From positions 241,823 to 305,822 of the forward strand of contig JAGUVW010000008.1 in NCBI GenBank assembly GCA_020062665.1: a DNA stretch of 64,000 nucleotides, given 5' to 3'. This DNA is from Pseudomonadales bacterium (GTDB lineage: Bacteria; Pseudomonadota; Gammaproteobacteria; Pseudomonadales; Ketobacteraceae). The position numbers and the translations under genes were made by a program. Of the stretch, positions 16,819 to 26,489 are shown one piece after another. Below the pieces are notes generated by a model. That model did no database searches, was not told the DNA's origin, and saw nothing but the letters and a program-made list of their open reading frames with translations. How positions within the stretch are numbered: the stretch's first letter is position 1; every line of letters starts with the position of its first letter.

Positions 16819-18147
16819 TTAGTCTTCCGGGTTGGCCAGTTCCGCCCACAAGTCGTGTTCATCGGCCTGGAACACTTTTGCGGTTACCACGTCACCCGGC
16901 TCCAGTTCGGTTTCGCCGTTCAGGTACACCAGGCCATCGATCTCCGGTGCGTCAGCATGGCTGCGGCCAATGGCGCCTTCTTCGTCCACTTCGTCGATCA
17001 CCACTTCGATGGTTCGGCCGATCTTCTTCTGCAAGCGCTCGGCGGAAATCCGTGCCTGCACTTCCATGAAGCGTTCGAAGCGCTCCTGCTTCACTTCTTC
17101 CGGCACATGGTTCTCCAGTGCATTGGCGGTGGCGCCATCCACTGCGGAGTATTTGAAACAGCCGGCGCGATCGATCTGGGCTTCTTCCAGAAAATCCAGC
17201 AGCTGCTGGAAGTCATCTTCCGTCTCGCCGGGGAAGCCGACGATGAAGGTGCTGCGCAGGGTCAGATCCGGGCAGATGCTGCGCCATTTCTTGATGCGCT
17301 CCAGCGTGTTTTCCGCGTGGGCGGGGCGCTTCATCGCTTTCAGAATGCGGGGGCTGCCGTGCTGGAAGGGGATGTCCAGATAAGGCAGGATTTTGCCGTC
17401 GGCCATCAGCGGGATGATGTCGTCGACGTGGGGATAGGGATACACATAGTGCAGGCGCACCCACACGCCCAGGTTGCCCAGACCTTCACACAGTTCCTTC
17501 ATGTTGGTTTTCATCGGGCGGCCCTGCCAGAAGCCGGTGCGGTATTTCAGATCCACGCCATAGGCACTGGTATCCTGCGAAATCACCAGCAGTTCCTGCA
17601 CGCCGGCCTTCACCAGCTTTTCCGCTTCGTCCATCACGTCGCCGATGGGACGGCTCACCAGATCACCGCGCAGCGACGGAATGATGCAGAAGGTGCAACG
17701 GTGATTGCAGCCTTCGGAAATTTTCAGATAGGCATAGTGGCGGGGCGTGAGTTTGATGCCCTGGGGCGGCACCAGATCGATCAGCGGGTTGTGGGGTTTG
17801 CTCTGCGGCACGAACTGATGCACCGCGCTGACCACTTCTTCATAAGCATGGGCGCCGGTGACGCTGAGCACGCCTGGGTGAATCGCGCGGATCTTGTCGG
17901 CCTCGTTGCCCATGCAGCCGGTCACGATCACCTTGCCGTTTTCCTGCAGGGCTTCGCCGATGGCTTCCAGGGATTCCCGCTTGGCGTCGTCGATAAAGCC
18001 GCAGGTGTTGACCACCACGATATCGGCGTCGTCATAGGTGGGCACGATGTCGTAGCCGTCGGTGCGCAGCTGGGTCAGGATGCGTTCTGAATCCACCAGG
18101 GCCTTGGGGCATCCCAGGCTGATAAATCCAACTTTCTTTTGACTCAT
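16819..18147 (-). CDS. rimO: Ribosomal protein S12 methylthiotransferase RimO
   Basis: 442 residues from ATG 18147 (longer frame to 18186 rejected because family proteins start at [21 protein letters not shown]). A radical-SAM enzyme that adds a methylthio group to an Asp of ribosomal protein S12. The N-terminal cluster Cys residues lie in LGCPKA, NTCGFID and TGCMGN. The radical-SAM cluster is CNHRCTFC, preceded by YLKISEG. A C-terminal TRAM domain ends in [15 protein letters not shown]. Length and motif order fit RimO rather than MiaB. Confidence 0.95.
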   Translation of the reverse strand: MSQKKVGFISLGCPKALVDSERILTQLRTDGYDIVPTYDDADIVVVNTCGFIDDAKRESLEAIGEALQENGKVIVTGCMGNEADKIRAIHPGVLSVTGAHAYEEVVSAVHQFVPQSKPHNPLIDLVPPQGIKLTPRHYAYLKISEGCNHRCTFCIIPSLRGDLVSRPIGDVMDEAEKLVKAGVQELLVISQDTSAYGVDLKYRTGFWQGRPMKTNMKELCEGLGNLGVWVRLHYVYPYPHVDDIIPLMADGKILPYLDIPFQHGSPRILKAMKRPAHAENTLERIKKWRSICPDLTLRSTFIVGFPGETEDDFQQLLDFLEEAQIDRAGCFKYSAVDGATANALENHVPEEVKQERFERFMEVQARISAERLQKKIGRTIEVVIDEVDEEGAIGRSHADAPEIDGLVYLNGETELEPGDVVTAKVFQADEHDLWAELANPED

Positions 18148-18404
18148 GACTGCAGTACCTCGGGCGTATTGGGGAGCCCCGGCCATTTGGGGCGCGGTAT
18201 TGTATTACAGCTTGGGCGGGGGATCGAATGGTGCGCCCTGCCAGCCTAAGGGGTTTTGTGAAAAGTCTGGCAATTCGACACTGCTGACTGGTGAGGTTGA
18301 TCAGCCTGTGACATACTCAAAACAGGCTGTGACCGATAAGTTCCAATAAATACACAGCCTTGAAATGTCTACCTTTTCGACGGGTTTGAGTTCAGGAGGG
18401 AAGT

Positions 18405-19364
18405 ATGACCGCGCAACTGGCTGTGGTGAATTCTGTTCTGCGTGCCGTAGTAAAACCGTTTTTGTCCTTTACCAGCTTTCATCCTGACAAGATTCACAAA
18501 CGCCGGCCGCTGTTGAGTGGCGTGGCGGCGCTGCTGCCGGTGCCGCGCAATGTTCGCATCAGCCGTATCAGCCTGGGCCCGATCTGGGCGGAGTGGGTGG
18601 ATGCTCTGAAGAATGAGGCGGACGCCAACGACCGGGTGCTGCTGTACCTGCACGGTGGCGGTTACATTGCCTGTTCCCCCGTTACCCACCGCAATATCAC
18701 CATGCGACTGGCCCGTTACGCCAATTGTCGCGTGCTGGCGATCAACTATCGCAAGGCGCCCCATTATCCTTACCCCTACGCGCTGGAGGATTCCCTGCGG
18801 GCCTACGAATGGCTGCTGCAGCAAGGTTACCGCGCGGACAAAATCATGGTGGCCGGGGATTCCGCCGGCGGCCACCTGACCATGGCGACGCTGCTGGCGA
18901 TCCGCGACAAACGCCTGCCCAGGCCTGCGGGAGCGGTGTGTCTGTCGCCCTGGACCGATCTGAGCTGCCGCGGCGAATCCATGCGTCAGAATGCAGCGCG
19001 GGACGCCATGATTCCTGCCCGACGGATTCGGCATGCGGCCAAGCATTTTGCCAACGGCATGCCCCTGGACGATGCGCGCGTGTCGCCCCTTTACGCCGCG
19101 CTGCACGACCTGCCGCCACTGATGATTCATGTGGGCGATGGCGAGGTTCTGTTGCACGACTCCACCCGTCTGGCAGAAAAGGCCATGGCACACGGTGTCG
19201 ATGTCACGTTGCGGGTGTGGGAGAACGCGCCCCACGTGTTCCAGCTGTTTGCTGGCGTGGTGCCCCAGAGCAACTGGTCACTGAAGGAAATTGCCACCTT
19301 TATGCGTCAGCGGATGGGGGCCGGCATGATGCCGGAAGTGAATTCGCTGGTCTTGGTTCGTTAG
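18405..19364 (+). CDS. Alpha/beta hydrolase, hormone-sensitive-lipase family esterase
   Basis: 319 residues. The oxyanion-hole motif HGGG is in YLHGGGYIACSP, the nucleophile Ser is in VAGDSAGGHLTM, the acid is probably the Asp in MIHVGDGEVLLHDS, and the His is in ENAPHVFQLF. These mark the bacterial HSL (family IV) esterases acting on short- to medium-chain acyl esters. No signal peptide is seen. A GGAGGG ribosome site is 6 bases before ATG 18405. The SDR gene starts 13 bases after the stop, so the two form an operon; a joint role in lipid or xenobiotic metabolism is possible but not shown. Confidence 0.85.
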   Translation: MTAQLAVVNSVLRAVVKPFLSFTSFHPDKIHKRRPLLSGVAALLPVPRNVRISRISLGPIWAEWVDALKNEADANDRVLLYLHGGGYIACSPVTHRNITMRLARYANCRVLAINYRKAPHYPYPYALEDSLRAYEWLLQQGYRADKIMVAGDSAGGHLTMATLLAIRDKRLPRPAGAVCLSPWTDLSCRGESMRQNAARDAMIPARRIRHAAKHFANGMPLDDARVSPLYAALHDLPPLMIHVGDGEVLLHDSTRLAEKAMAHGVDVTLRVWENAPHVFQLFAGVVPQSNWSLKEIATFMRQRMGAGMMPEVNSLVLVR

Positions 19365-19377
19365 GAGAAAGCATCTC

Positions 19378-20421
19378 ATGCAACCCCAGAAAGTACTCGT
19401 CACCGGCGGCGCCGGATTCATTGGCTCCCACGTCGTGCGCGCACTGCTGAAGACCTACAGCGCGCCGGTGCGTGTGCTGCATCTGCCGAAAGAAAACCTG
19501 TTGAACCTGGAAGGGCTCGACGTGGAACTGTTCCCCGGTGACATGACCAGGCCGGAGCAGGTGGAAGCGGCACTGGAAGGTTGTGACGTGGTGTTCCATC
19601 TGGCGGCGGTGTATGCCCTGTGGCTACCGGACATGTCCCTGATGCAACGGGTGAACGTGGACGGTGCCAACACCCTGTTCCGCCTTTGTCTGGAAAAGGG
19701 TGTGAAGCGGGTGGTGTATACCAGTTCCTTCGCCTGTTACGCAGGGCAGGGGCTGGACAAGGCCTGCACCGAGGAATCCCCCTTCAACCTGCCGGAAAGC
19801 TACTACTCCCGCACCAAGTACGAGTCCCACAAGCTGGCGGAAGCCTATGCGCGCAAGGGGCTGGACATCGTGATCGTGTGCCCCACCTGCCCGATCGGGC
19901 CGGGGGATGTGGCGCCGACCCCCACCGGGCGGGTGCTGGTAGAAGCATTCGATACCCCGGTGCTGATGGGCATCGAGACCGAGAGTAACTATATAGATGT
20001 GCGTGATTGCGCGACCGGCCATATTCTGGCGCTGAAAAAGGGGCGCACCGGTGAAAGCTATATTCTGGGCGGCGAAAACTATACCCATCCGGACATCGTG
20101 CGCCGCCTGCAGCGGATAGCCGGCCTGCACCGTCGCATGATTGTGCTCAAGCCTGAATGGCTGCGGCCCATGGCGAAGCTGGGTGTATGGCTGGCGGAAC
20201 ATGTCACTGGCAAGGCGCCGTTCACCACCGAGGTGGAACTGGAAATCGCCAAGAAGGGCCTGATCACGGATGCCAGCAAGGCGCGCCATGAGCTGGGGCT
20301 GCAGGTACGGCCGGTGGAGGAGTCCATTCACGATGCACTGGCCTGGTTTGTGGAGCACGGCTACATCACCGATCCTGAACTGGTTCAACGGTTTAGCGGC
20401 TGGCAGCGGGCGGCGGCCTGA
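19378..20421 (+). CDS. NAD-dependent epimerase/dehydratase (extended SDR, HpnA/DFR-like)
   Basis: 347 residues. The Rossmann motif VLVTGGAGFIGSHVVRALL opens the protein. The catalytic region has YTSSFACYAG and the YxxxK pair in YYSRTKYESHKLAEAYA. NSAx-like segments and CPTCPIGPGD follow. Extended SDRs of this type include dihydroflavonol-4-reductase-like, hopanoid-associated HpnA and 3-oxoalkanoate reductase enzymes, and the sequence alone does not choose between them. It is the second gene of an operon with the HSL-type esterase. A strong tRNA-Gly promoter begins 12 bases after its stop. Confidence 0.8.
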   Translation: MQPQKVLVTGGAGFIGSHVVRALLKTYSAPVRVLHLPKENLLNLEGLDVELFPGDMTRPEQVEAALEGCDVVFHLAAVYALWLPDMSLMQRVNVDGANTLFRLCLEKGVKRVVYTSSFACYAGQGLDKACTEESPFNLPESYYSRTKYESHKLAEAYARKGLDIVIVCPTCPIGPGDVAPTPTGRVLVEAFDTPVLMGIETESNYIDVRDCATGHILALKKGRTGESYILGGENYTHPDIVRRLQRIAGLHRRMIVLKPEWLRPMAKLGVWLAEHVTGKAPFTTEVELEIAKKGLITDASKARHELGLQVRPVEESIHDALAWFVEHGYITDPELVQRFSGWQRAAA

Positions 20422-20432
20422 TAAAAAAACGG

Positions 20433-20461
20433 TTGACGAGGGCTAGAGTGGTCTTTATTAT
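20433..20461 (+). promoter_or_regulatory. Sigma-70 promoter of tRNA-Gly
   Basis: TTGACG (20433-20438), 17-bp spacer, TATTAT (20456-20461), followed by a G+C-rich discriminator (TCGCGCCC) as expected for a stringently controlled stable-RNA promoter. The tRNA starts 15 bases downstream of the -10. Confidence 0.8.
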
Positions 20462-20476
20462 TCGCGCCCACAGCAA

Positions 20477-20552
20477 GCGGGTATAGCTCAGTTGGTAGAG
20501 CGCGACCTTGCCAAGGTCGAGGTCACGAGTTCGAGCCTCGTTACCCGCTCCA
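20477..20552 (+). tRNA. tRNA-Gly (GCC)
   Basis: A 76-base tRNA with encoded CCA. The acceptor stem is GCGGGTA/TACCCGC with discriminator T. The D-arm AGCTCAGTTGGTAGAGC, anticodon stem-loop CGACCTTGCCAAGGTCG (anticodon GCC) and T-loop GTTCGAG are all intact. Confidence 0.97.
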
Positions 20553-20560
20553 AATCGATC

Positions 20561-20597
20561 AAAGGGTCTGGCAGAAATGTCAGGCCCTTTGTGTTTT
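20561..20597 (+). terminator. Terminator after tRNA-Gly
   Basis: AAAGGGTCTG pairs with CAGGCCCTTT (one mismatch) across a 10-base loop, then GTGTTTT. It lies 8 bases after the tRNA 3' end. Confidence 0.7.
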
Positions 20598-20605
20598 AAG
20601 CGACC

Positions 20606-21415
20606 TCAGTTGTCCTCGTCCGCAAAATCCGGATAGACCCCTTCCTCGTTCGCCACCAATGTTTGCACGCCCTTGTCCCGCATCAGGTTGCGGAAATGTT
20701 CTTCCGGCTCACGATCGGTCACCAGGGTGTGGATGCTGCTGATGTCACCCAGGCGGATCATGGCGTGGCGGCCGAACTTGGTGTGGTCGCAGGCGAGCAT
20801 GACCTGGCGCGAGTTGCGGATCAGGGCCTGGGCGACGCGCACTTCCTGGTAGTCGAAATCCAGCAGCGAGCCGTCGTCGTCGATGCCGGAAATCCCGATG
20901 ATGCCGTAGTCCACCCGGAATTGTTGCACGAAGTCGGTGGTGGCCTCGCCGATGATGCCGCCGTCGCGGCTGCGCACCTTGCCGCCGGCGATGATGACGT
21001 CGAAGTCTTCCTTGCCACTGACGATGGCCGCCACGTGCAGGTTGTTGGTGATGATCTTCAGGCCGCTATGGCCCAGCAGTTCGCGCGCGATGGCTTCGTT
21101 GGTGGTACCGATATTGATGAACAGCGATGCGTGATTCGGAATATGAGCCGCCACGCATTTGGCGATGCGGGCTTTTTCCGGCGACTGCATGTGCTTGCGC
21201 TTGGTGTACTCGGTGTTTTGCGTGCTGGGGGCCGCGCTGGCGCCGCCGTGGAAGCGCCGTACCCGGTTCTCGGTGGCCAGGGTGTTGATGTCCCGGCGCA
21301 TGGTTTGCGGGGTGACGTCGAAATGGGCCGCCAGGTCTTCCACGGATACAAAGCCCTTGGCGTTGACCAGTTCCACGATCTGCTCATGCCGGGCCTGCTG
21401 GGAAAGGTTTGCCAC
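20606..21415 (-). CDS. glpR: Glycerol-3-phosphate regulon repressor GlpR (DeoR family)
   Basis: About 270 residues from GTG 21415. This start gives VANLSQQARHEQIVELVNAKG, which lines up with the N-terminus of Pseudomonas GlpR; a longer ATG frame to 21460 adds 15 atypical residues and has no clear ribosome site, although it cannot be excluded. The DeoR HTH is VEDLAAHFDVTPQTMRRDIN. The sugar-phosphate binding core includes NHASLFINIGTTNEAIAREL, RSRDGGIIGEATTDF and GISGIDDDGSLLDFDYQEV. GlpR represses glycerol/glycerol-3-phosphate genes and is released by glycerol-3-phosphate. It is divergent from glpK, so the 140-bp spacer is the expected operator region. Confidence 0.9.
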   Translation of the reverse strand: MANLSQQARHEQIVELVNAKGFVSVEDLAAHFDVTPQTMRRDINTLATENRVRRFHGGASAAPSTQNTEYTKRKHMQSPEKARIAKCVAAHIPNHASLFINIGTTNEAIARELLGHSGLKIITNNLHVAAIVSGKEDFDVIIAGGKVRSRDGGIIGEATTDFVQQFRVDYGIIGISGIDDDGSLLDFDYQEVRVAQALIRNSRQVMLACDHTKFGRHAMIRLGDISSIHTLVTDREPEEHFRNLMRDKGVQTLVANEEGVYPDFADEDN

Positions 21416-21556
21416 GTTGTGCTCTCGCTCTGTCGGTGTAAAGTAGAGGGCCTTCATCATACAACAATTTGGGTGGCTGATTGGTCGCCCGCCGCAGTGG
21501 CCCTGTCACCGGGAGCCGGTTAGAGTGCGTGTCCATTTGCCAGAAAGGAATAACAA

Positions 21557-23041
21557 ATGAAGCAATATCTGCTGTCGATCGATCAGGGAACTACCAGTTC
21601 GCGGGCCATTGTGTTCGATGCGCGGGGCAGCATCGTGACGTCTGCCCAGCAGGAGTTCACCCAGCATTTTCCTGCCGATGGCTGGGTGGAACATGATCCC
21701 GAGGAGATCTGGGCCTCCACCCTGCAGGTGTGTCGCGAGGTGCTGCGAAATGGCAATCTGACGGCGGCGGACATTGCGGGCATCGGCATTACCAACCAGC
21801 GCGAAACCACGGTGGTGTGGGAGCGGGGCACGGGCCGGCCGATTCACAAGGCCATCGTGTGGCAGGACCGGCGCACGGCAGAAACCTGTGTAAGCCTGAA
21901 ATCCCATGGCCATGAAACAACGGTGCAGAACAAGACCGGCCTGCTGATCGATCCGTATTTTTCTGCCACCAAGATTGCCTGGATTCTGGATAACGTGCCG
22001 GGAGCGCGGGAGCGGGCGGAGCGGGGCGAGCTGGCGTTCGGCACCATTGATACTTTTCTGCTGTGGCGGTTGACCGGCGGCAAATCCCACAAGACCGATG
22101 CCACCAATGCGTCGCGCACGCTGGTGTTCAACATTCATACCCAGCAGTGGGACGACGAGCTGCTGCAGCTGTTCCGCGTGCCGCGCGCGTTGTTGCCACA
22201 GGTGGAGGACAGTGCCGCCGACTTTGGCACCACCGATCCCGCGCTGCTGGGCGGAGCGATTCCCGTGGCCGGTATGGCGGGCGACCAGCAGGCGGCGCTG
22301 ATCGGCCAGGCCTGTTTCAAGCCGGGCATGATCAAGAGCACCTATGGCACTGGCTGCTTCATGATTCTGAATACGGGGAGCGAGGCGCTGGTGTCGCGCA
22401 ACCGTCTGCTGACGACGGTGGGCTATCGCCTGAACGGCAAGGTGACCTACGGGCTGGAAGGCAGCATTTTTATTGCCGGTGCTGCGATCCAGTGGCTGCG
22501 GGACGGCATCGCGCTGATCAGCCATGCGCGGGAAACCGAGGCCATGGCACAGGAGGTGGGGGTAGAGCATGGCGTTTACATGGTGCCGGCCTTTACCGGC
22601 CTGGGTGCGCCCTATTGGGACCCGGAGGCGCGCGGTGCGCTATTCGGCCTGACCCGCGATACTGGCATCAAGGACATTGTTACCGCTGGCCTGCAGTCGG
22701 TGGCGTATCAGACCAAGGATCTGATTCACGCCATGGAGGGCGATGGCGCGGGCAAGCCCACTACCTTGCGCGTGGATGGCGGCATGGTGGCGAACAACTG
22801 GGTGGTGCAGTTCCTCTGTGATGTGCTGAACGTGAATGTGGATCGCCCGGCGGTGATCGAAACCACGGCGCTGGGGGCAGCGTATCTGGCGGGTTTGCAG
22901 GTGGGTGTTTACAAGTCGTTGGAGGAAATTGCCGAGCTGTGGCACTGCCAGCGCCATTTCACGCCGCAGATGGATGACACGTTGCGCAACCGTTTGTATG
23001 CAGGGTGGCTGGACGCAGTGAAGCGGGTGCGGCGCAGTTGA
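21557..23041 (+). CDS. glpK: Glycerol kinase GlpK
   Basis: 494 residues, the usual family length. An FGGY carbohydrate kinase that phosphorylates glycerol with ATP. Visible motifs: [15 protein letters not shown] (phosphate loop), [28 protein letters not shown] in adjacent segments (substrate contacts), [40 protein letters not shown] and [13 protein letters not shown] near the C-terminus. The ribosome site AGAAAGGA precedes ATG 21557. Divergently transcribed from glpR. No glpF facilitator or glpD is present next to it. Confidence 0.96.
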   Translation: MKQYLLSIDQGTTSSRAIVFDARGSIVTSAQQEFTQHFPADGWVEHDPEEIWASTLQVCREVLRNGNLTAADIAGIGITNQRETTVVWERGTGRPIHKAIVWQDRRTAETCVSLKSHGHETTVQNKTGLLIDPYFSATKIAWILDNVPGARERAERGELAFGTIDTFLLWRLTGGKSHKTDATNASRTLVFNIHTQQWDDELLQLFRVPRALLPQVEDSAADFGTTDPALLGGAIPVAGMAGDQQAALIGQACFKPGMIKSTYGTGCFMILNTGSEALVSRNRLLTTVGYRLNGKVTYGLEGSIFIAGAAIQWLRDGIALISHARETEAMAQEVGVEHGVYMVPAFTGLGAPYWDPEARGALFGLTRDTGIKDIVTAGLQSVAYQTKDLIHAMEGDGAGKPTTLRVDGGMVANNWVVQFLCDVLNVNVDRPAVIETTALGAAYLAGLQVGVYKSLEEIAELWHCQRHFTPQMDDTLRNRLYAGWLDAVKRVRRS

Positions 23042-23151
23042 TTCTGCCGCTGTCATATTCACTGATCTGAAAAAGCATCGCAGTTTTTCTTGGTTCGTTT
23101 GCCGCCGGACGCTCATTACAGTCACCGGTGACTCAGTGAAGGAGGTGGCAG

Positions 23152-23838
23152 ATGAACAAGACAACCGTGCTGGTGGTGCCGGGGTATCACGGCAGTGGCC
23201 CGGATCACTGGCAAAGCTGGCTGGAAACCCGCTTGCCCGAGGCGCAGCGCGTAAGCGGCATCGATTGGGAACAACCGGTGCTGGCGGATTGGGCGCTGGC
23301 GATTCGGGATGATATCGACCGTGCCAATGGTGCTGTGTGGATCGTGGCGCACAGTTTCGGTTGCCTGGCGAGTATCGTGGCCATCGCCGATCGTGCTGAG
23401 AAAGTGGCGGGGGCTATTCTGGTGGCGCCCGCCGATCCCGATCGCTTTTCGCCGCTGGGTCCCCGTGATGCCAGCAAGTTTGAACGCAAGTCTGCCGCGC
23501 TCAGCAGCGTGAAATCCCTGTTGCCAGACCGGCCACTGCCGGTGATGGGGCTGGTGGTGGGCAGCCGCAACGATCCCTGGATGAGCCACGAAGAGGCGCG
23601 GGAATGGGCCCGGCGCTGGGGCTTTGCATTTTATGATGCCGGCAATGCAGGGCACATCAATGTGGAATCCGGGCATGGGCCCTGGCCGCATATCGAGAAC
23701 CTGCTGCAAAGCATGCGGCTGGCGGTGCATGCGTTTCCGGTGCTGGGATCGCTGGAAAGTGCCGAGCGGCGGCGCGGGCGGGGCAGCGTGCTGGCAAATG
23801 TGCGCAAACATACGCGGCGCAAGATTCAGTACGTGTGA
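23152..23838 (+). CDS. RBBP9/YdeN-type serine hydrolase
   Basis: 228 residues. The family start TTVLVVPGYHGSGPDHWQSW is clear. The nucleophile elbow is IVAHSFGCLAS, an acid lies in SRNDPWMS, and the catalytic His is in GNAGHINVESG. RBBP9-like hydrolases are small alpha/beta hydrolases; bacterial members have poorly defined substrates. A strong AAGGAGG lies 6 bases before ATG 23152. The terminal ~25 residues (RRRGRGSVLANVRKHTRRK) are a basic extension beyond the normal domain. Monocistronic with its own terminator. Confidence 0.85.
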   Translation: MNKTTVLVVPGYHGSGPDHWQSWLETRLPEAQRVSGIDWEQPVLADWALAIRDDIDRANGAVWIVAHSFGCLASIVAIADRAEKVAGAILVAPADPDRFSPLGPRDASKFERKSAALSSVKSLLPDRPLPVMGLVVGSRNDPWMSHEEAREWARRWGFAFYDAGNAGHINVESGHGPWPHIENLLQSMRLAVHAFPVLGSLESAERRRGRGSVLANVRKHTRRKIQYV

Positions 23839-23840
23839 GC

Positions 23841-23865
23841 AAGGCGCCGGTTGGCGCCTTTTTTT
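23841..23865 (+). terminator. Intrinsic terminator after the RBBP9-type gene
   Basis: A perfect 8-bp stem AAGGCGCC / GGCGCCTT with a 4-base loop, then a run of T, three bases after the stop codon. Confidence 0.9.
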
Positions 23866-23895
23866 GGTCTGGCGCATTGTTCAGAAAAACCAAAG

Positions 23896-23934
23896 AAAAA
23901 GGCGGGTTCCACTGGAAGCAGAACCCGCCTTTTT
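23896..23934 (-). terminator. Intrinsic terminator of the sbp operon
   Basis: AAAAAGGCGGGTT pairs with AACCCGCCTTTTT, with A/T tails on both sides, 16 bases past the sbp stop. It should work on the minus strand for sbp and can also work on the plus strand. Confidence 0.85.
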
Positions 23935-23949
23935 GCGTTTGGATCAGGC

Positions 23950-24957
23950 TTACTGGTAGATCTTGTCGAAGATCGCGCCATCATTGAAGTGAACAGCCTG
24001 GGCCTTGCCCCAGCCACCAAAGTGCTCGATGGTAATCAGCTCCAGCTTTGGCAATACATGAGCGTATTTGGCAGCGACCTCGGCATCGCGCGGACGGTAG
24101 TAATGCTTCGCCGCGAGTTCCTGGCCTTCCTTGCTGTACAGATGTTTCAGGTAGGCTTCCGCCACTTCACGTGTGCCATGAGCATCGGCGTACTTGTCCA
24201 CCACCGCCACCGAGGGTTCTGCCAGAATCGACAGGGATGGCACCACGATTTCCACCTTGTCAGGCCCCAGTTCATTGATGGACAGGAAGGCTTCGTTTTC
24301 CCACGCCAGCAGCACGTCACCGATTTCCCGCTGCACGAAGGTGTTGGTGGAACCGCGGGCACCGGAATCCAGCACGGGCACGTTCTTGTACAGCTTGCCG
24401 ACAAATTCCTGTGCCTTTTCTTCGCTACCGTATTTTTTCTGGGCGTAGGCCCAGGCCGCCAGATAGTTCCAGCGTGCACCGCCGGAGGTTTTCGGGTTCG
24501 GTGTGATGACATCGACACCGGCTTTCACCAGATCATCCCAGTCCTTGATGTTTTTGGGGTTGCCCTTGCGCACCAGAAACACGATGGTGGAGGTGTAGGG
24601 CGCGCTGTTATCCGGCAGACGGGTGATCCAGTTTTCCGGCAGCAGTTTGCCGTTTTTCACCAGCGGATCGATGTCGCCGGCGAGCGCGAGAGTTACTACA
24701 TCGGCCTGCAGGCCGTCGATCACCGCGCGGGATTGTGAACCGGAGCCGCCGTGGGACTGGTTGATAACCACGTCGTCACCGGTTTTGGCTTTCCATTGCT
24801 TGGCGAAAGAAACGTTGAATTCCTTGTAGAGCTCGCGGGTGGGATCGTAGGAGACATTGAGCAGTTTCACTTCCTTGGCAATGGCCGTGCCCGTGAAGGC
24901 CAGCGCGGCTGCCAGGGCAGAGAATTTAAGTGCTTTCTTGATAGTAGAGCGTGACAT
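23950..24957 (-). CDS. sbp: Sulfate-binding periplasmic protein Sbp
   Basis: 335 residues with a Sec signal peptide ([21 protein letters not shown], cleavage after AIA). The mature protein opens [20 protein letters not shown]. The oxyanion-binding loops [12 protein letters not shown] and ALAGDIDPL are typical of the sulfate/thiosulfate class. It captures sulfate for the CysTWA permease encoded divergently at 26490-29383. It is 41 bases downstream of the porin gene on the same strand, so porin and binding protein are probably co-transcribed. A bidirectional terminator follows. Confidence 0.95.
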   Translation of the reverse strand: MSRSTIKKALKFSALAAALAFTGTAIAKEVKLLNVSYDPTRELYKEFNVSFAKQWKAKTGDDVVINQSHGGSGSQSRAVIDGLQADVVTLALAGDIDPLVKNGKLLPENWITRLPDNSAPYTSTIVFLVRKGNPKNIKDWDDLVKAGVDVITPNPKTSGGARWNYLAAWAYAQKKYGSEEKAQEFVGKLYKNVPVLDSGARGSTNTFVQREIGDVLLAWENEAFLSINELGPDKVEIVVPSLSILAEPSVAVVDKYADAHGTREVAEAYLKHLYSKEGQELAAKHYYRPRDAEVAAKYAHVLPKLELITIEHFGGWGKAQAVHFNDGAIFDKIYQ

Positions 24958-24998
24958 GATTTTTCCTCTTTACTGAATGCGTAACATTGAATGCGGAA

Positions 24999-26228
24999 TC
25001 AGAATTTCAGATCCAGGCCCAGTGCTGCCGTGGTATCAGTGGTGGCCTTGGTGCTGATGTCGCGGTCGCCCTGGGTTTCCAGGCTGGCGTAATAGTCGTA
25101 CAGCTTGAAGTTGTCGTTGAACTTGTAGTCCACGCCGGCGGCGATGGCGTCGATGTCGACATCATCGAATGCAGTGTTGGTGGGTGTGCTGGTGGAGTGG
25201 CCATACTGCACTTTCGCGCTCCAGGGGCCGGCGATTTTCCACAGGGCGTTGATCACATAGCCGTCCTGTTCGTCGTAACGGGCGGTGGGTGTGGCAGTGG
25301 TGCCGCTCACGCTGTTGGCTGCGCCGTCCCACTCTGCCAGCGGGTTCAGGCCGGTGGTGGGGCTGCCAACCGTGGTGGGTGCAGCGCCGACGAAATTGGA
25401 ATAGCCGCCGAGGAAATCTTCTTCCGCATTTTTCTCGGCGGTCTGGTAGATGGCGCCGATACTGACAGGGCCAATCACCGCTTCACCCACTGCGCGGATG
25501 GCATCGGTGGTGGCCACGTTCTCGTCCACCGCCAGGCCCACGAACCAGCGGGCCTTGCCGTAGGAAATGGAAGCGGACGCACCGCTGCCAAAGCCGTTGT
25601 CATCCTGCTTGTTGGTGTTGCTGACTTCGACGCCGGTTTCTTCCAGCTGGATCGACGCCACGTTCACCACGACACCGCCGAGGAATACGGGCGAGGTGTA
25701 TTGAATGGTGTTGTCGGCGCGGTTCTCGCCCACCAGATAGGTGCCCAGATCGGCCAGGGGCAAATCGTTGAAACGATCAAGGTCGCCACGAGTGATCTCG
25801 TTGGTCTGGATGGTTTTCAGCGGGGTGTCGTTCTTGCCGGCGATGACAGTACCGAATTTTCCTTGCAGGCCACCAAAAATATTGCGCTGGCTGAATTCAC
25901 GGCCGTTGCTGTTGGTGCCATTGTCCACGTCGGTGCCGTATTCCAGCCGGTAGATGGCATTGATTCCTTCTGCTACGCCGAAGTCACCTCGTACGCCGAT
26001 ACGGGATGAATTGCTTTCCAGGTGGGCGCTGTCCAGTTCCTCTGTTACATCGGTAGCCCCGGTGGCGCTGAAGTTGGGCGAAGTGCCGGCGAAATCGATT
26101 TTCTCCAGTTTGTACTGGTTGGCGGATACGTTGATCTTGCCGTAGACAGTGGGAAAACCTGCCAGTGCAGGTGCGGCGCCGATGGCAGCGACGCTTGCAG
26201 ACAGCGCAAGCAATAAAGGGTGTTTCAT
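24999..26228 (-). CDS. Outer-membrane porin linked to sulfate uptake
   Basis: 409 residues with a signal peptide (LLALSASVAAIGAAPALA). Gram-negative general porin pattern: N-terminal FPTVYGKINVSANQYKLEK, then ESNSSRIGVRGDFGVAEGINAIYRLEYG, many alternating strands with Gly/Asn turns, and the C-terminal strand ends in LGLDLKF with the terminal Phe needed for outer-membrane assembly. The length fits a 16-strand trimeric porin. Its position directly before sbp, divergent from cysTWA, suggests a porin that lets sulfate or sulfonates cross the outer membrane, probably induced by CysB when sulfur is scarce. Confidence 0.88.
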   Translation of the reverse strand: MKHPLLLALSASVAAIGAAPALAGFPTVYGKINVSANQYKLEKIDFAGTSPNFSATGATDVTEELDSAHLESNSSRIGVRGDFGVAEGINAIYRLEYGTDVDNGTNSNGREFSQRNIFGGLQGKFGTVIAGKNDTPLKTIQTNEITRGDLDRFNDLPLADLGTYLVGENRADNTIQYTSPVFLGGVVVNVASIQLEETGVEVSNTNKQDDNGFGSGASASISYGKARWFVGLAVDENVATTDAIRAVGEAVIGPVSIGAIYQTAEKNAEEDFLGGYSNFVGAAPTTVGSPTTGLNPLAEWDGAANSVSGTTATPTARYDEQDGYVINALWKIAGPWSAKVQYGHSTSTPTNTAFDDVDIDAIAAGVDYKFNDNFKLYDYYASLETQGDRDISTKATTDTTAALGLDLKF

Positions 26229-26386
26229 TGGGATTGGTCTCCAGGTGCAAGAAAAAGGAATCAGTAACAGGCCATGCCTGTTCTGAGCAGCACTCTACTG
26301 AGGCCACTTCTTCGCCAGAACCAAGAAAAACTGCAATGCATATCACGTTACGTGCAATGGAAATGCGTCCGAGGCTATTTCAGGAA

Positions 26387-26415
26387 TTGTCATAAGCTTT
26401 CTACTTTTAAATATT
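26387..26415 (+). promoter_or_regulatory. Candidate cysT promoter
   Basis: TTGTCA (26387-26392), 17-bp spacer, AATATT (26410-26415) inside an A/T-rich patch of the 260-bp divergent porin/cysT spacer. A short dyad CACGT-T-ACGTG (26344-26354) and two copies of TGCAATG flank the upstream side. CysB sites are too degenerate to call by eye. Confidence 0.35.
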
Positions 26416-26489
26416 TCTGTCGCTAAGAATGGCCCGATAGACTGCGCTCGTCCTTGAATATCCGCCTTATTCCTTTTCGTGGGGTTCTT

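Noticed and set aside
16855..18090. 411-residue plus-strand frame
   Set aside because: Antisense to rimO; composition typical of a shadow.
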